Source of the DNA: an uncultured bacterium
GTDB taxonomy: Bacteria; Zixibacteria; MSB-5A5; CAIYYT01
Length of the DNA: 39,028 nucleotides
Direction: 5' to 3'
NCBI GenBank assembly: GCA_903930455.1
Contig: CAIYYT010000083.1
Location: forward strand, 1-39,028
Shown here: positions 1 through 10,030 of the stretch, in pieces
Position numbering within the stretch: position 1 is the first letter of the stretch
Layout of the letters: each line of letters starts with the position of its first letter
The notes under the pieces: model-generated
What the model was told of the DNA's origin: nothing
The model's database searches: none
What the model saw: only the letters and a program-made list of their open reading frames with translations
Position numbers and translations under genes: made by a program

Positions 1-3000
1 ACCTGTCATTAGAGGTTGTGGCGCGCCACCACCCATGAAGATGTAATTGATCAGGAATACGACATCTGCCACAGTCACTGCCGCATCATTATCACAATCA
101 CCCAAGGTCACTGTCCGGAATGTAAACACCTGCGGCGACCAGATTTCATTGCCGTGCTTGTCAACCGACTTGACCTTCCACCAATAGTTTTTTCCCCAGA
201 GTAGTTCCGTGGTCAAAGTGTGACTGGTGTCGGTTAGGTCTGGGATTTGCTGCACAAAAGTGAAGTTGGAATCGAGTGCGATTGCCAGGAGATAGGTGAT
301 GGTATCATGGGGATCGTGACTTATCGATAGCCTCCAGACAAACTGCGGTCGTAGTGTCGCTGTTGGGACGATAGTTGTGTTGGGCGGTTCAACCAGCCTT
401 GGTGCTGTAGGAGCGGCGTTTGTGCAATAGAACGCACCCATGTCATTTCGAGTGCCGTCGGGATCGTTAAGAGCTGGATCGGGATTGCCAGCATCTATAC
501 AAGGAGAAGTCCTCCCTAAAGTGAAGTCTCCCGCAGATGTGTCGGAGAATTCTGGATCGCGAAAGATGTTCTGAAGGCTGTCACACGGGATTACTATAGT
601 GTTATGACCCCAAGTTGTATCACCGAGAAATGCGTAAGGGCTTACGATGCCAGATATGTCATTGAATCTGAATACCAGCGTGTCCAAGCTTGTTTTAGGC
701 TGAACAAGGTTCACACCACCGATGACTATATTGTTCTCAACTATGCCATGGCCCTCCTGAAGGAGGAAACTGCCTCCAAAGAGCGTATTGTTTGAAAGAT
801 AAACTCCATCAGAGGTATAGCCCGTACTTATGCCGTTGTCGATCAAAACACTCCGTCTAACTCGTACACCTTGTGCTCCAAAACAGCTGATACCTTCACC
901 GTTTCGCTTTAGCATGCAGGAATCCACTGTGAGTGTTCCGATGTCTACCGCGATTCCATACTGGCTATTGCCAATAAAGGAGGAGTTGATAACACTCGTT
1001 GTATCGAGTGACCCCGCTTTTATGCCGATCACATTGTTAGCAACGATAGATGAGAAGACCGAAACCTTGCCCCCCTGACCATTGATACCCCAATAGAACC
1101 CGCTGATTGAGTCAGATGCGAAACGCCCATGGACTCCCCATATGGCAGCCGATTCAGTAATTATCGACTCGTTGGCGAAAGTGCTGTTGTTGATGTTCAC
1201 AACAGATAGGAAGTCGCCCTCTACAACCCGCCCGCTGTTCAGGTTATTTTCAAATCTGCAGGAATCAATGGAGACCAAAGGGCTGTTCTGTACGAGAACT
1301 GCCAGACCATGGTAACCGCTGTTCCGTCGAAATGTGCAGCGAGCTATTCGCACGTTGCTGCAGGCACTGAGCGCTATTCCGGTTCCGTAATCTCCTTGAC
1401 AGTCAATAAAATCGCAATCCATGATTTCCAGTGGAGAATTGCTGGCTCCAATTCCGCCTCCACCTATATTCCCGTCACTGATTACACAGGTAAATCGATT
1501 GTCCTTTACCAGACTCCCGCTATTGACCGCCAACATTCCACCCCCGCTTTCCATTCGCTTGAGGCAGTAGAACCGGTTGTTGGTTATTGTGGGGGAGGAA
1601 TTTGCGATGTCAATACCACCGTGTTTGCCTTGAACAGTGAATCCGTTGATAATCGTGCTTGGGCCTTCGCCGGAAGCGCACCTGAGACGAGGGTACTGGC
1701 TGAAGTGCCAGTTCAGAGAGGAATCACCCAGCACTGTGTTCGCAATCGTGTTTGTGTCCTGATCAAAGATGTAGTTGCTCGTTAGCGTGATGGCCTTTCC
1801 TTTGAGGCTCACGTCCAATTCGTAGTATATGCCCGGCGCCACCAACACCGTATCTCCATTCACCGCAGCATTGATTCCTGCTTGAATCGTCGGTTGATCG
1901 GCGGGAACGTGAATTACAGGTGATGGGTGCATCATAAACTGGAATACCGTCCAGCGGCCCCATGTCGTGCCATTGTTCACTCTGATTCGCCCATAGTATC
2001 GGGAGTCAATCGAAAATGGCGTGCCCGAGTACATCGCCATCGTATCACTGCTTGTCACCTCCCCTGAATTCCACATTTCAGCAGCAACCCAGTCAGTATC
2101 ATTGCCAATCTCGATCAGGTATTTTGCCTGTGTGCTCGAACCGCCATCGCGATATGACCAGGAGAACATTGGTATGTGGACCGTCACGGAATCAAGAGGT
2201 TGTCCGATAATGCCAACGTTGAGAGCCCATGGATAGCTCCGATCATAGTACAAGACCCCCATGTCATTTCTTGTGCCGTCAGGATCATTATACTTCGGGT
2301 CAGGATTACCGGCATCAATGCAGGGCGATGTTGACTTAAGATGGTAGTCGAGCTGTGTTCCCCCGACAAACTGCGGATCAGCTGAAATTGAACCTGTCGA
2401 AGGGCCAATGCCGTAGTAGTTCGCCGGGGAATTTGAATAGGCGTCGCTGTATGCAGTGACATAGCCTGAACTACTCTGTTGCCATATGCCATATCCGCTG
2501 CAATGCAGAATAATGTTGTTGAAGAAAGAGTCCGCATTACACGACACGAGGGAGATTCCGCCCCCTTTGGAGGACGATGATATGCAGCTGTCTATGGTAT
2601 TGTTACTAATCAATACGTGATTAGAGCCGTCATGGACGGTAATGGCTCCCCCCCAATTTTGCGCCTTATTGGATACGAAAAGATTGTATCTCACTACTGT
2701 ACTTGAATTGTATAGGTCAATTCCAGCGCCATTAGCGGCCGCGTTATCTCGGAATTCGTTGAGCTCGATCCGCGAGCTTGTTAGATGATCCCCGCCGATT
2801 GCACCAGCCCAGCCATTTCCGTGATTGTTTAAGAACTTGTTATACCGAACAAGGCATGTACCACTCATCCACAATGCGCCGCCATTAACTAGATTATCTT
2901 TGAACTCATTCTCTTCCACGATCAGACTGCCGCTCCCTGATTCTATGCATCGGGGGCCTTGCGCGCCCGTGAGTGTGAATCCCTTAACCGTGTTTGTCTT

Positions 3001-3279
3001 TCCTAAATTGTTGCCGTAATAGATAATAACACCTGAGGTTACCGCAGGAGTCAGAGTGGTGGCGTCTGAGCCCGACTCAGAAATTAAGGCGATTCCTTTT
3101 CCGGTGATCGCAAGATTCACGCTGTAGTTGCCCGACGCAACAAGAATGGTATCGCCATCGGTTGCGGCATCTATCCCCGCCTGAATCGTCGGCTGGTCTG
3201 CTGGAACATGAATTGTAGCTGCCACCGCCATTGCTGGCAGCATCATCAGCCCCATGACCAAAATCATTAGCCTTTTCAT
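1..3279 (-). CDS. Secreted protein, 3' partial at window edge: signal peptide, two right-handed beta-helix (pectate-lyase-like) units, Fn3-like segment, C-terminal dockerin repeat
   Basis: Minus frame from ATG at 3277-3279 is open to position 1 (plus-strand triplets in frame 1 checked for TTA/CTA/TCA; none found). Starts MKRLMILVMGLMMLPAMAVAATIHVPADQPTIQAGIDAATDGDTILVASGNY; second copy PVIHVPADQPTIQAGINAAVNGDTVLVAPGIYY near 1917; two copies of CIDAGNPDP..NDPDGTRNDMG; ends GDCDNDAAVTVADVVFLINYIFMGGGAPQ (dockerin). Confidence 0.85.
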   Translation of the reverse strand, partial: MKRLMILVMGLMMLPAMAVAATIHVPADQPTIQAGIDAATDGDTILVASGNYSVNLAITGKGIALISESGSDATTLTPAVTSGVIIYYGNNLGKTNTVKGFTLTGAQGPRCIESGSGSLIVEENEFKDNLVNGGALWMSGTCLVRYNKFLNNHGNGWAGAIGGDHLTSSRIELNEFRDNAAANGAGIDLYNSSTVVRYNLFVSNKAQNWGGAITVHDGSNHVLISNNTIDSCISSSSKGGGISLVSCNADSFFNNIILHCSGYGIWQQSSSGYVTAYSDAYSNSPANYYGIGPSTGSISADPQFVGGTQLDYHLKSTSPCIDAGNPDPKYNDPDGTRNDMGVLYYDRSYPWALNVGIIGQPLDSVTVHIPMFSWSYRDGGSSTQAKYLIEIGNDTDWVAAEMWNSGEVTSSDTMAMYSGTPFSIDSRYYGRIRVNNGTTWGRWTVFQFMMHPSPVIHVPADQPTIQAGINAAVNGDTVLVAPGIYYELDVSLKGKAITLTSNYIFDQDTNTIANTVLGDSSLNWHFSQYPRLRCASGEGPSTIINGFTVQGKHGGIDIANSSPTITNNRFYCLKRMESGGGMLAVNSGSLVKDNRFTCVISDGNIGGGGIGASNSPLEIMDCDFIDCQGDYGTGIALSACSNVRIARCTFRRNSGYHGLAVLVQNSPLVSIDSCRFENNLNSGRVVEGDFLSVVNINNSTFANESIITESAAIWGVHGRFASDSISGFYWGINGQGGKVSVFSSIVANNVIGIKAGSLDTTSVINSSFIGNSQYGIAVDIGTLTVDSCMLKRNGEGISCFGAQGVRVRRSVLIDNGISTGYTSDGVYLSNNTLFGGSFLLQEGHGIVENNIVIGGVNLVQPKTSLDTLVFRFNDISGIVSPYAFLGDTTWGHNTIVIPCDSLQNIFRDPEFSDTSAGDFTLGRTSPCIDAGNPDPALNDPDGTRNDMGAFYCTNAAPTAPRLVEPPNTTIVPTATLRPQFVWRLSISHDPHDTITYLLAIALDSNFTFVQQIPDLTDTSHTLTTELLWGKNYWWKVKSVDKHGNEIWSPQVFTFRTVTLGDCDNDAAVTVADVVFLINYIFMGGGAPQPLMTG

Positions 3280-3392
3280 CGATATGCCTCCGCTATCAAG
3301 ATACAAAACACCCCTGACAGATCCTGTCAGGGAAAATTCATCCAAGTCGCAACAATGTGACTGTTTCGGCAATGTACACAAACATCTACGTT

Positions 3393-3398
3393 TGTCAA
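3393..3398 (-). promoter_or_regulatory. Candidate -35 element (TTGACA) upstream of the beta-helix/dockerin gene
   Basis: Reverse complement reads TTGACA followed 16 nt later by TACATT; weak -10, so tentative. Confidence 0.3.
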
Positions 3399-3562
3399 GC
3401 GGGAATTTGCCTTTTCTGCAGGGCGATCACAGGTACTCTACCCGCAAAGGGGCTGTTCAAGAGACCTTCATGCGTGGCAGTCGTCTCGCCTGCCAATGGT
3501 TAGCCAACGGCCTGGGCTCGCTTGTTCTTTGACAGTTTAATACTTCGTGAGCGGACGAGTCA

Positions 3563-6500
3563 CTATTTGATCTTGCTGGTGAGGTACTTGACCGCTTCTT
3601 CAAGCTGATTGTCTTCACCACGCTCGAGGCGGCTCAGATCGCGGGTAACGACAATGTCGGGTGCAACGCCATTGTTCTCCAACGCTTCCCCTTTGAGACT
3701 GTACCACCCCACCGTCGGGACTCCCAGTCTCCAACCATTGACAAGCAAATAGTACTTGGCGCCGACCACCGCACCGTAAGTTGTCGTGCCCATGATCGTG
3801 CCCAGCCCGAGTTCGCGAAATCCCAGCGCGAAAATCTCGGCATCAGATGTCGTGTTCTCGTCAGTCAGCAGCACGATCGGCATCGTTATTGCGCCACGCG
3901 CATCCTGTCCAATATCGCCATCGCGGGTTTTGTGCGTGACATAGGGTTTGCGGGAAAGACACTCCAGCAGTTTCTCGTGATTGTTGCCGCCGACATTGCC
4001 GCGAATGTCAAGAATCAGCCCTTGTTTCCCATCGAGTTGCTGCGCGAGTTCATTTTCGAAGCCGTTCATGCCATCATTGTCCATCTGTTTCAGATGAATG
4101 TAGGCGAGCTTCTTGCCCGAGAGGTTGTCCACAAAACTACGCGTCCTGGTGAGGTTGTCGCGATATTCGAAATCGTAGCAATCCTCCGCGCTCACCGGCG
4201 TGATCAATACGCTGCGTGAGATGCCATCGCGGCTGAAGATATCGAGTTTGATTTCCGTGCCGACCGTATTTTCAAAAGCTTCGTAATAGTCGACATTCGC
4301 ATTCAGCTTTTTGCCTTCGACGGCCGTAATCTTATCTTCCAGTCGCAATTCGGAACTCAATCGGGTGGCAGGCGAGCCGGAAAGGATGTATTTCACTTTT
4401 AGGCCAGCCGAGTTGTCATCATAGTCGGGTAAGATTCCCAGCACTCCGGTCTCACCAACTTGTGGCTTGTCCCTCCAGATCATGATGTGCGAGCAATCGA
4501 GTTCTCCGATCATTTCCGAGATGATGTCATAGAGATCGTTCGGTTCGGTGGCCGCTTGCACGCGAAGGAGGTAGGTCTCGCGAATGCCGTTCCAGTCAAC
4601 ACCGTGCATCGTCGGATCGTAGAAATGCACTTTCAATGTCGCCCAAACCTGATCAAAAACATGTGTCATTTCCTGTTTGCGGTCGATATCCATCTCACCA
4701 CTGATGAGTAGCGGCGTGGCTGTGCCGTCTTGAAGGTTGACACTCTGTATCCTCCCCTTACCGTCCTGCACATACGCGATTTCGCCGCGCGGTGAAAATT
4801 GCAGACCTGAAGGTGAGGGCAAGGTGCTGGTGACCACCCTTTGGTCGCTGCCGTCGAGATTCACCCTCTCAATTTGCCCGGCAGAGGTGATATACAACAG
4901 CGTCGAGGAATTCGGCGACATGACAGTCGATTCGATATTGCCCTGATGAGTCAGTTGTACATCACGATCGGCGATTCCGTCGAAATCAATCATTACCATA
5001 GGCAGTCCGAGCGCATTCTTGGTCGCGTTCTTCTCGGCGTACTCCTGCCGCTCGAAGAAAGCCATTTCCGCCAAGCGTCGCTCCAAGTAGAGATAATGGA
5101 GATCGTTATCATTGACGTAATAGACCAGTCTGCCATCGGCGGAAAAGCGTGGGTCATTGTAGCTGCCAGCCTCGTCACTGATCTTGTAGATGGCACCGCT
5201 TTCACTGTCGCCGATGTATACCTGACTGTGCCAGTCGGCATCGATCCGAGTGAACACGATGTAACGCCCGTCGGGAGACCAATCGAGCGAAGTGATGGCG
5301 CCTTTCTCGGTCAGTACGCGTTCGGTCAGCTTCTTGATGTCCTTGATGACCAACTCTGTTTCACCGCGGATAAAGGCAAGTTTGCTTTGATCGGGAGAGA
5401 TCAGCGGCACTCGCTTGGTAAGATCCGACTTGACGAAGGGTGCAATCTCGCAATCATGCGATCGAGCCAGCGAACTCTGACTAAGATCAGTCGAGCGGGC
5501 AAGATAGATGTCACAGACAAGATCGCGATCGGAGACAAAAGCCAGTTGTTTGGAGTCGGGAGACCATATGAGATCGCGTTCGTTAGCGGCATCCGATGTG
5601 AGTTGTTGCTGATAATTTCCCGACAGGTCACGACAAAAGATGTCACCGTGAACGACATAGGCAAGCAGTTTGCCGTCCGGTGAAATCGTAAAATTGCTGA
5701 CACCCGAATCGAATGTGACATGTTCAACCGCATTGGTCTTGGCTGCAGCCGACGCCTCCAGTTCCAGCTTACGTCCCTGCCCGGTTTTGAAATCATAGAG
5801 GAAGATTTCGCCGCCAAGTTCGTAGGCGGCCAACGAAGCGTCCTGAGCCACCGACAGATGCGAAATGCTGAGCCGATGATTTGTCAACTGCGTGACCTGA
5901 CCGCTGACCAGATTCTTTTTGAAAAGACTGTATACTCCGGTCGAGTCGGAAAGAAACAGGACTTCGCTGCCGCTGGGGGACCAGAATCCGTCTCGCTCGT
6001 TGCTGGGCGCTTGAGTGACACTCACGATTGTGCCTGAGGTTAGATCTTTCAGAAACAAATCGCATGCCGCGGTGCCACGATAGCCCTTGCGCCAGTACGG
6101 CACCGCACCGCGTGTAAACAACAGCCGGGTGCCGTCGGGTGATTTGCGACCATCAAACGATTCAATGGTTGTTAGGGGTTTAGCGCGTCCGCCGATGGCG
6201 GAGACTTCCCACACTTGCTGATAAGGATGATCTCGCTGTGAAGTGAAGAGGATTCGTCGACTGTCAGCGCTCCAGCCGGAGACCAGATCATCCGCCGAAT
6301 GGTAGGTGACGCGCGTTTCGATACCACCAGTGGCGGGAATTACGAAGACATCATAGTTGCCGTAACGTTGGGACGAAAAGGCGATGAAATTGCCGTCCGG
6401 AGACCATTTCGGGTAAGCGTCGTAGCCGACATGCACTGTCATCCGTTGGGCTTTGCCACCCTGCGCGGAGACGATCCAAAGATCGCCTTGATAAGAGAAA

Positions 6501-6634
6501 CAGACTTTCGACCCATCAGGCGAAGGCGCTGGATGATGTAGATTTAGCGGCCCTGACAGCACCGTGCTAGATGCTGTCAGAAGCGTTAAGATCAGAAACA
6601 CTTTTGCGTTCAATAGCTTACCGATCAAGGACAT
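3563..6634 (-). CDS. Tricorn protease-like S41 peptidase (WD40/TolB-like beta-propeller, PDZ, S41 domain), exported
   Basis: 1044 aa ORF (3563..6697); better start MSLIGKLLNAKVFLILTLLTASS at 6634 with GGAG just upstream. Repeated SPDGKxxxF propeller motifs, VLGILPDYDDN..., LILDIRGNVGGN, TSDAEIFALGFRELGLGTIMGTTTYGAVVG typical of tricorn/S41. Confidence 0.9.
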   Translation of the reverse strand: MSLIGKLLNAKVFLILTLLTASSTVLSGPLNLHHPAPSPDGSKVCFSYQGDLWIVSAQGGKAQRMTVHVGYDAYPKWSPDGNFIAFSSQRYGNYDVFVIPATGGIETRVTYHSADDLVSGWSADSRRILFTSQRDHPYQQVWEVSAIGGRAKPLTTIESFDGRKSPDGTRLLFTRGAVPYWRKGYRGTAACDLFLKDLTSGTIVSVTQAPSNERDGFWSPSGSEVLFLSDSTGVYSLFKKNLVSGQVTQLTNHRLSISHLSVAQDASLAAYELGGEIFLYDFKTGQGRKLELEASAAAKTNAVEHVTFDSGVSNFTISPDGKLLAYVVHGDIFCRDLSGNYQQQLTSDAANERDLIWSPDSKQLAFVSDRDLVCDIYLARSTDLSQSSLARSHDCEIAPFVKSDLTKRVPLISPDQSKLAFIRGETELVIKDIKKLTERVLTEKGAITSLDWSPDGRYIVFTRIDADWHSQVYIGDSESGAIYKISDEAGSYNDPRFSADGRLVYYVNDNDLHYLYLERRLAEMAFFERQEYAEKNATKNALGLPMVMIDFDGIADRDVQLTHQGNIESTVMSPNSSTLLYITSAGQIERVNLDGSDQRVVTSTLPSPSGLQFSPRGEIAYVQDGKGRIQSVNLQDGTATPLLISGEMDIDRKQEMTHVFDQVWATLKVHFYDPTMHGVDWNGIRETYLLRVQAATEPNDLYDIISEMIGELDCSHIMIWRDKPQVGETGVLGILPDYDDNSAGLKVKYILSGSPATRLSSELRLEDKITAVEGKKLNANVDYYEAFENTVGTEIKLDIFSRDGISRSVLITPVSAEDCYDFEYRDNLTRTRSFVDNLSGKKLAYIHLKQMDNDGMNGFENELAQQLDGKQGLILDIRGNVGGNNHEKLLECLSRKPYVTHKTRDGDIGQDARGAITMPIVLLTDENTTSDAEIFALGFRELGLGTIMGTTTYGAVVGAKYYLLVNGWRLGVPTVGWYSLKGEALENNGVAPDIVVTRDLSRLERGEDNQLEEAVKYLTSKIK

Positions 6635-6830
6635 ACTCCAACCGTAACCAAGCATTTGCAAACCTACTAATCTGACGCGCCAGCCGCCAAAACGCAAAAT
6701 CTTTTTTTGTGTAGTTCAGTAACGTTTCCTATCGTGGGCGACCCGAACCACCCTGATGCCCTTGACAAAGCCTTCGACCAGACTGCTCTTTTAGGTTGAC
6801 AATAGCTCCGAGTCCGACTAACTAAGTGCC

Positions 6831-8390
6831 ATGTTTCATCTTGCAGCATTGTCGTTACTGCTTTCTCTCTCTTCTGTTTCGGCCGACGGTTCACGTGAAA
6901 TTGCCGCTAGCTCTCAAGTTCCCCAGACTGCTGGCAACGCGATGCTACAGCGGATCGAATCTACCGACTACGTAGCCAATAGGTACTGGGAAGAATATCT
7001 GCTTCTGGACAATATGAGCAGACTGTATGCGAATGTCCGCCCCAGTATCACCCGTTACGACAAAGAAGCACAAGGCAACCAACCGAATCAACCCGTAGCG
7101 TCAATTATCAGGGACCGCTTCCCTCTGTACGATCAGGAGAGTTGGTTAATTCTGAATCATCTCCTAGATCGTGCTGACCCGTCGGGAGAATTTCCGGCAC
7201 TGCGTCTGCGTTTTATGCCGTACGTAGAGGAAATAGCTGTCGAGGACACACTACCGGTGCATCGCATCGGTATCACTGCCGAATCCTGGGTCAACCCGAC
7301 TCCCGATTTGCAGGTTCACATCCGTGCGCGGGTCGAGAATCACGGCGAACTCTACTCACAGTTTGACGGTCGCAAGTGGAAAAAGAAAATCACCGGCTGG
7401 CTGGACAATGCCGCTCTCTACTTCTTTCACAACGGCATTTTCGGCTCTGTCGGAAGGTCGTATCTCATCTGGGGACCAGAGCAACATGATGCACTGTTGA
7501 TTTCCGACAATTCACCCGCGTTCGACCGCATCTGGCTTGGCTATGAGCACAAAGCCTTTCGCTTTGACTATGTCATTGCTCGACTCGATGATTTCCATCA
7601 AGGCGATTCAACGCTGGTGCGCTATTTCTCGGCGCATCGTTTATCATTCCGCAAGAGCGGCGTCTTCGAATTGGGACTGTCGGAGGTGGCGTTGTATGGG
7701 GGCTACAATCGGCCGATGGAGTGGCGCTACCTGAATCCTTTCCTTCCCTACTATTGGGAGCAATATAATCGAGGCGGCGACGACAACATGCTCGTTGGTC
7801 TAGACGGCGCCATCTATTGGCCAAGGCGAACACGCATCTTTGGCGAGTTGATGATCGATGACTTCCAGATTGACTTCAAGTCGGAGCCCCATCAGGTCGG
7901 TTACAAACTCGGTATCGACGCTCTGGAGCCATTAGGTCTCACGCGCCTGTTCACAAAAGTCAGCTACACGCGCGTGAATACTACGGTCTATGGGCAGAAT
8001 AAACTGCAAAATCTCTATCTCAACTCCGGTGAGCCGATCGGCTATTTTGGCGGCAATGATCAGGACCGTATTTTGGCATTGCTGCGCTATCATGTCTCGA
8101 CAAGCTGTGATCTGGAACTTGAATTCCAATACAACCGCCTCGGAGAAGGCCGAATTGATCAGCATCAGTCCAGCGCCGTGCCGAAAGGGGTCAAATTTCC
8201 GTCGGGCATTGTGGAGAAATCACCATCACTGCAACTAGCCGCCGAGCTGTTTCATTCCCAGTTCCTGCAGGGACATGTGGCATTCAACTATGAGCATTTT
8301 TTTAACTATCAGCACGTCCAGTGCCGCAACCATGACAAGATCGGCCTTGACCTGAAGGTGTCTTATTATCTGCAGGGATCACTCGACTGA
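6831..8390 (+). CDS. Outer-membrane beta-barrel, Wzi/capsule-assembly-like protein
   Basis: 519 aa, signal peptide, alternating beta-strand pattern, WRYLNPFLPYYWEQYNRGGDDNMLVGLDGAIYWPRRTRIFGELMIDDFQID resembling the Wzi family. Confidence 0.55.
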   Translation: MFHLAALSLLLSLSSVSADGSREIAASSQVPQTAGNAMLQRIESTDYVANRYWEEYLLLDNMSRLYANVRPSITRYDKEAQGNQPNQPVASIIRDRFPLYDQESWLILNHLLDRADPSGEFPALRLRFMPYVEEIAVEDTLPVHRIGITAESWVNPTPDLQVHIRARVENHGELYSQFDGRKWKKKITGWLDNAALYFFHNGIFGSVGRSYLIWGPEQHDALLISDNSPAFDRIWLGYEHKAFRFDYVIARLDDFHQGDSTLVRYFSAHRLSFRKSGVFELGLSEVALYGGYNRPMEWRYLNPFLPYYWEQYNRGGDDNMLVGLDGAIYWPRRTRIFGELMIDDFQIDFKSEPHQVGYKLGIDALEPLGLTRLFTKVSYTRVNTTVYGQNKLQNLYLNSGEPIGYFGGNDQDRILALLRYHVSTSCDLELEFQYNRLGEGRIDQHQSSAVPKGVKFPSGIVEKSPSLQLAAELFHSQFLQGHVAFNYEHFFNYQHVQCRNHDKIGLDLKVSYYLQGSLD

Positions 8391-9253
8391 TGGCTGATCG
8401 CTCGGTAACGATTGATACACCGGCCAAGATTAATCTGTTTCTCAAGATCCTCGGTAAACGGCCTGACGGTTACCATGAAATCTACTCATTGGTGCAGACG
8501 GTGGATCTGTACGATACTCTGACGATTTCTGAAATCGGCAGAGGAACGGAACTGATCGGCACTACGGCCGTTGTACCCCTCGATTCTTCCAATATCATCT
8601 GGAAGGCGGCGGAGTTACTGCGCCGGCAAACGGGCTTCACACAAGGCATACAAATCAATCTGACCAAGCGTATTCCGGTCGGCGCCGGTCTGGGTGGAGG
8701 GAGTTCCGATGCGGCCGCGACACTCAAGGGCGTGACCCGACTTTTGCATCTCAATTTGTCACGGCAGCAATTGCAGCAACTTGGCGCCACGCTCGGCAGT
8801 GATGTCCCCTTCTTTTTCTCGACCGGTTCGGCGATCATCTCGGGGCGCGGAGAAATGGTTGAAGAGGTCAAGATGGCATCTGACTACATTGTCCTTTTGG
8901 TTGTTCCCGACTTTGCAATTTCCACAGCCGAGGCCTATGCCCAAATCAGAATTTGCTTGACAAACTTTTCCACGAAGCCTACATTTGACTGGGCGAAAAC
9001 AAACGCAGAACTTTTGGCATTGCTTGAGCCAGTCGGCAATGATTTTGAAGGCGTGGTGACCAGTGGTCATCCAGCGGTTGCATCGTGTATGCAATTTCTG
9101 CGGGAGGCAGGCGCGCATGTTGTGGCGCTTTCGGGGAGCGGTTCAGCGTTTTTTGGACTGTTCGATCGAGCACCCGATCCTTCCTTGGCGACAATGATAT
9201 CAGGGCGTTTTGGCTGGCAGGTTTTTAGTCTCTGCCCTGTCAAGCTGACGTGA
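8390..9253 (+). CDS. ispE: 4-diphosphocytidyl-2-C-methyl-D-erythritol kinase
   Basis: 287 aa GHMP kinase; AKINLFLKILGKRPDGYHEIYSLVQTVDLYD and PVGAGLGGGSSDAAATLKG motifs. Confidence 0.95.
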   Translation: MADRSVTIDTPAKINLFLKILGKRPDGYHEIYSLVQTVDLYDTLTISEIGRGTELIGTTAVVPLDSSNIIWKAAELLRRQTGFTQGIQINLTKRIPVGAGLGGGSSDAAATLKGVTRLLHLNLSRQQLQQLGATLGSDVPFFFSTGSAIISGRGEMVEEVKMASDYIVLLVVPDFAISTAEAYAQIRICLTNFSTKPTFDWAKTNAELLALLEPVGNDFEGVVTSGHPAVASCMQFLREAGAHVVALSGSGSAFFGLFDRAPDPSLATMISGRFGWQVFSLCPVKLT

Positions 9254-9296
9254 TAGTGGAGACATCGGGACCCTTACAGTGGGAGGTTAGGGAGCC

Positions 9297-9590
9297 ATGG
9301 AAATCACAGAGATTCGGGTGACGCTACGCAACGAGGACAAACTTAAGGCATTTGTCAACGTCACCTTCGACAACCAGTTCGTGGTACGAGGCCTTAAAAT
9401 CATCTGCGGAAAAGCGGGCTATTTCGTGAGCATGCCGTCGCGACGCATGGCTCACGGCAAGTATCAAGACATTGCCCATCCGATCAGTAGCGAGGCACGG
9501 CACTTCCTTGAAGTCAAGATATTGGAGGCCTACGAGGACGCGCTGAAGGAGTCGGCGGAAGTGATGCAGCAGGGAGGCTGGGATTCTTAG
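9297..9590 (+). CDS. spoVG: SpoVG family septation/regulatory protein
   Basis: 97 aa; MEITEIRVTLRNEDKLKAFVNVTFDNQFVVRGLKII...GYFVSMPSRR...DIAHPISSEAR. Confidence 0.95.
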   Translation: MEITEIRVTLRNEDKLKAFVNVTFDNQFVVRGLKIICGKAGYFVSMPSRRMAHGKYQDIAHPISSEARHFLEVKILEAYEDALKESAEVMQQGGWDS

Positions 9591-9606
9591 CCACCCGCTT
9601 TTTTTT
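9572..9606 (+). terminator. Rho-independent terminator overlapping the spoVG stop codon
   Basis: GGGAGGCT-GGGATTCTT-AGCCACCC stem followed by GC and 8 Ts; the 3' arm includes the AG of the TAG stop. Confidence 0.7.
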
Positions 9607-9653
9607 GCCGGGGCATTGACTCAGCCGAGGTAAAAGCGTATCATTGATCGTAT

Positions 9654-9725
9654 TGGGGTGTCGACAAGTGGTAAGTCAGCAGCCTTTGGAGCTGCCATTC
9701 CCAGGTTCGAATCCTGGCACCCCAG
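9654..9725 (+). tRNA. tRNA-Gln (anticodon TTG)
   Basis: TGGGGTG/CACCCCA acceptor, GCAGC-CTTTGGA-GCTGC anticodon arm (TTG), CCAGG-TTCGAAT-CCTGG T-arm, discriminator G; CCA not encoded. Confidence 0.95.
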
Positions 9726-9861
9726 TTTCTGACAAAATCCGCAGCCCATTTACCCACTTATCACCAGAACTACAGTCGCGTCTGGCGGTTTGGCCTGCCG
9801 CCGAGACAGCGCGAATGCCGATCACATTCCGGCAAGGCGAATTCTCTGACTCAGAATTCTG

Positions 9862-9890
9862 TTGACAATTCGGGCTTTCTTTGCTATTGT
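9862..9890 (+). promoter_or_regulatory. Sigma70-like promoter upstream of dockerin gene
   Basis: TTGACA - 17 nt - TATTGT. Confidence 0.5.
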
Positions 9891-10030
9891 GGTGCTACAG
9901 AATAGAGGCATGGGTCTCTCAAACCCGCAGTTGGTCATTGAACAGGTGGCGAGACCTATCTCCCGTTCTCAAATCATTGCGTGCGGAATAAACAGCATTG
10001 TTCGTTAGCAAAGTTCAGGAGGTTCGCATC

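Noticed and set aside
1309-1785. 158 aa plus-strand ORF
   Set aside because: Lies antisense and codon-register aligned to the long beta-helix ORF on the minus strand; no recognisable protein features.
4841-5683. 280 aa plus-strand ORF
   Set aside because: Antisense shadow ORF inside the tricorn-like gene.
9644-9865. 73 aa plus-strand ORF
   Set aside because: Runs through the tRNA-Gln gene.
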